Below are positions 62,032 through 64,000 of a stretch of DNA of 64,000 nt, piece after piece (the first letter of the stretch is position 1; each line of letters opens with the position of its first letter). The DNA is from G965214625 sp965214625. Lineage in GTDB: Bacteria > Pseudomonadota > Gammaproteobacteria > Arenicellales > Poriferihabitantaceae. The DNA lies in assembly GCA_965214625.1 (NCBI GenBank), contig OZ243962.1, forward strand, positions 1,364,001 to 1,428,000, given 5' to 3'. The notes under the pieces are model-generated. The model saw nothing but the letters and a program-made list of their open reading frames with translations. It searched no databases and was not told the origin of the DNA. A program made the position numbers and the translations under genes.

Positions 62032-64000
62032 ATGGAATTCGTGCATAGACACTGCCGTTTCCCGAGGCCAAAGGGCGGATATCGTTTTTGCCTGCTGTGG
62101 CTGTTTGGCGCCCTCACCCTTCTGGCCAGCAGCTGTGCGCCGGTCCCCGGCCCGGTACCGGTCACACCGCCCATCGAGGAGACCTCGCCTCCCGAACCGC
62201 CCGTCGAGACCGATTCGCAAGACACCGGGGAAGCCGTGGACCTGGGGGACGAAGTCATCGTGCACGCGCTTGCACCCGACGAAGCCATCATCACGGCCGA
62301 CGACCCCTGGGCGCTGGTGGAAAGCGCGAGACGGTTACCTCCGCGAGAAGCGGCCACGCTGTTGATTTCAGCGATATCGGGTTTTATCGAGTTCGAACAG
62401 CCCTCGGACGCACAAACACTGATCCACCAATTGGATAATCTCGACCTTTCAGCGGAACAGGTCAACGCCTTGCAGCTGCAACGGGCAAAACTGGCCCAAC
62501 TCGCTGAACAGCATGAGTTGGCGCTGCAGCTGCTCGACCAGATGGATGATGAACGGTTGACGCTCTCGGACAAGACTCAAAAACTGCTGCTGACCGCCAC
62601 CTCCAAGCAGTTTTTGAACCGGCCGTCCGAAGCAATGCACGCATTGCTTGAGCGTGAGCAACTCTTGTCATCCGATTCCCCGGAGCAAATCGAAAACCAA
62701 CGGCTGATTGTAGATACATTGCGGTTGACCGATCCGCTGCGCCTGGCGCTGCTCAGGGAGGAGGTGACGGACCCGACGATCTCCGGCTGGATCGCACTGG
62801 CTGACATCCTGCAGATACCCGAGATTGCGCAACGGTATGTTGAATTCAATACCTGGAAAACCATTTTCCCCACGCACCCCATACGTCCCTCATTATTGGA
62901 GGAGTATCTGAATGTCCGCCAGAAACAACCCTACCGCCACATCGCCTTGCTGATCCCGCTAACCTCTCAATATGGACTGGCTGCCCGGGCTTTTTTCGAT
63001 GGATTTGTCGCCGCGCACAGTGAAGATACCGACGCCCCCTCCCCGCTTATCAGCCTCCACGATATTGGTGCCGATGCGGAGTTGAGTTCATTTTACTACC
63101 AGTCAGCCGTCGCTGAGGGCGCTGATTTTGTTGTCGGCCCGCTGGGACGGGAGGCCGCCAACGCCTTGTTTGAGCGGCAGTCGATCGAGGTGCCCACGCT
63201 GGTTATTTCGGATATCCCTGAAGCACAGTCGCAAGCAACCCTGTACGGGATCAGTCTTTCGCCGGAAAGCGAGGCCCGGCAAGTGGCACAAAAAGCATAC
63301 ACGGATGGGCATCGCCAGGTACTCGTCTTTCGCACCGATTCGGCGTTGGGACTGAGAATCGCCACCGCCTTTGAAAAAAAATGGCAGGAACTGGGGGGGG
63401 GCGTGGTACAGAACAGCTCTTTCCCCCCGGCCATACCCGATTACTCCCGCATCATCAAAAAACTGCTTGAGATCGATCAAAGCGTGGCCCGAAAACAGCG
63501 GTTGCGCACCCAGCTTGGCATGGACCTCAAGTTCACCCCCCGAAGACGTGACGATATCGATTTCCTGTTTCTTGCCGCCAATGCAAAACAGGCTCGGCAG
63601 GTCGTCCCCCAGTTGCGTTTTTTTCAAGCGCACGATCTGCCGTTGTATGCCACCTCCGTTGTCTATAGCGGGGAACCGAATCCCGGGGAGGATTCTGACC
63701 TCGATGGACTGGTCTTCGGTGAAATACGCTGGCTATGGGAAAGCGTCCAGCGATACAAGGCGGAGGTGAAGGCAAAAGCGGAAGCCGAACGGCAGGCGGC
63801 GCTGGCGCAAGCCGAGCCGCCGGAACCAGTCGAATCGCAAGATGAGGAGATCAATGCGCAGCCAACCGACGCACAACAAACGACGGAAGCACCCAAGCAT
63901 GACCCCATCACCGATGAACAGCCCATCACCGATGAACAGCCCATCACCGATGAACAGCCCGTCGCCGATGAACAGCCGGTGGACAGCCCGTCTACTCCCC
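62032..64000 (+). CDS. lpoA: Penicillin-binding protein activator LpoA, 3'-truncated
   Basis: The frame is open from the ATG at 62032 to the window end (656 codons), with AAGGGA 8 bases upstream. A lipoprotein signal peptide ends at LLASSCAP (Cys near residue 35). An acidic Pro-rich linker is followed by a helical TPR-like N-domain (LDNLDLSAEQVNALQLQRAK). The periplasmic-binding-protein-like C-domain has HIALLIPLTSQYGLAARAFF, DFVVGPLGREAANALFE and KKWQELGGGVV. LpoA is the outer-membrane activator of PBP1a. The last ~80 residues before the edge form an unusual Glu/Gln/Pro-rich insert ending in four PITDEQ-type repeats. Confidence 0.93.
   Translation, partial: MEFVHRHCRFPRPKGGYRFCLLWLFGALTLLASSCAPVPGPVPVTPPIEETSPPEPPVETDSQDTGEAVDLGDEVIVHALAPDEAIITADDPWALVESARRLPPREAATLLISAISGFIEFEQPSDAQTLIHQLDNLDLSAEQVNALQLQRAKLAQLAEQHELALQLLDQMDDERLTLSDKTQKLLLTATSKQFLNRPSEAMHALLEREQLLSSDSPEQIENQRLIVDTLRLTDPLRLALLREEVTDPTISGWIALADILQIPEIAQRYVEFNTWKTIFPTHPIRPSLLEEYLNVRQKQPYRHIALLIPLTSQYGLAARAFFDGFVAAHSEDTDAPSPLISLHDIGADAELSSFYYQSAVAEGADFVVGPLGREAANALFERQSIEVPTLVISDIPEAQSQATLYGISLSPESEARQVAQKAYTDGHRQVLVFRTDSALGLRIATAFEKKWQELGGGVVQNSSFPPAIPDYSRIIKKLLEIDQSVARKQRLRTQLGMDLKFTPRRRDDIDFLFLAANAKQARQVVPQLRFFQAHDLPLYATSVVYSGEPNPGEDSDLDGLVFGEIRWLWESVQRYKAEVKAKAEAERQAALAQAEPPEPVESQDEEINAQPTDAQQTTEAPKHDPITDEQPITDEQPITDEQPVADEQPVDSPSTP
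63904..63975 (+). repeat. Four tandem 18-base units inside lpoA
   Basis: CCCATCACCGATGAACAG is repeated three times exactly and once with two or three changes, each unit encoding PITDEQ (last copy PVADEQ). It lies in the disordered, acidic insert of the LpoA C-domain and is likely to vary in copy number. Confidence 0.85.

Overview
The window looks like a chromosomal segment of a gammaproteobacterium, probably marine or host-associated. The evidence is the conserved order uvrC-pgsA-tRNA-Gly-tRNA-Cys-tRNA-Leu (the E. coli uvrC-pgsA-glyW-cysT-leuZ order), rsmI divergent from lpoA (LpoA is a gammaproteobacterial lipoprotein), a class A RNase P RNA beside rsmI, and sucA-sucB-lpd as one block. There are no rRNA genes, phage genes, CRISPR arrays or intact insertion sequences.

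Layout. 0-6.6 kb: cobalamin and cobalt genes (a truncated cbiA on +, a second cbiA-like gene facing it on -, a cobO-type adenosyltransferase, a fused ChlI/ChlD-like chelatase ATPase, cbtB, and a long-form cbiX). 6.7-15.2 kb: a phosphoglucomutase/phosphomannomutase after the 2-oxoglutarate dehydrogenase genes, then a CoxG-like protein and moeB. 15.2-17.9 kb: a small accessory island with a decayed transposase, hicAB, and a lone helix-turn-helix antitoxin behind the apparent remnant of a BrnT toxin. 18-21.7 kb: surface polysaccharide genes and cysC. 22-26 kb: a glycine betaine-type ABC transporter (proX-proV-proW).

26-51.5 kb is a dense catabolic island for methylated and guanidino nitrogen compounds: a LysR regulator divergent from a deiminase-like hydrolase, an N-carbamoyl amino acid hydrolase and a ureohydrolase; then an MttB-family methyltransferase and a dimethylglycine/sarcosine dehydrogenase-like flavoprotein; a lone Tat-exported solute-binding protein; adenine deaminase; a multi-cluster Fe-S protein and fdhD; another DAO-family oxidase; and a complete heterotetrameric sarcosine oxidase (soxBDAG). 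With the upstream betaine transporter and corrinoid genes, these suggest stepwise N-demethylation (betaine to dimethylglycine to sarcosine to glycine), with C1 units passing to folate and formate. The guanidino module could feed the same pool if a substrate is creatine-like; that last step is inference.

52-64 kb returns to core genes: three tRNAs, pgsA, uvrC and a family 5 uracil-DNA glycosylase overlapping uvrC. Next come a degraded TnpB fragment with a striking inverted repeat, a coupled pair of proteins of unknown function, rnpB, rsmI and the start of lpoA, which runs off the window end.
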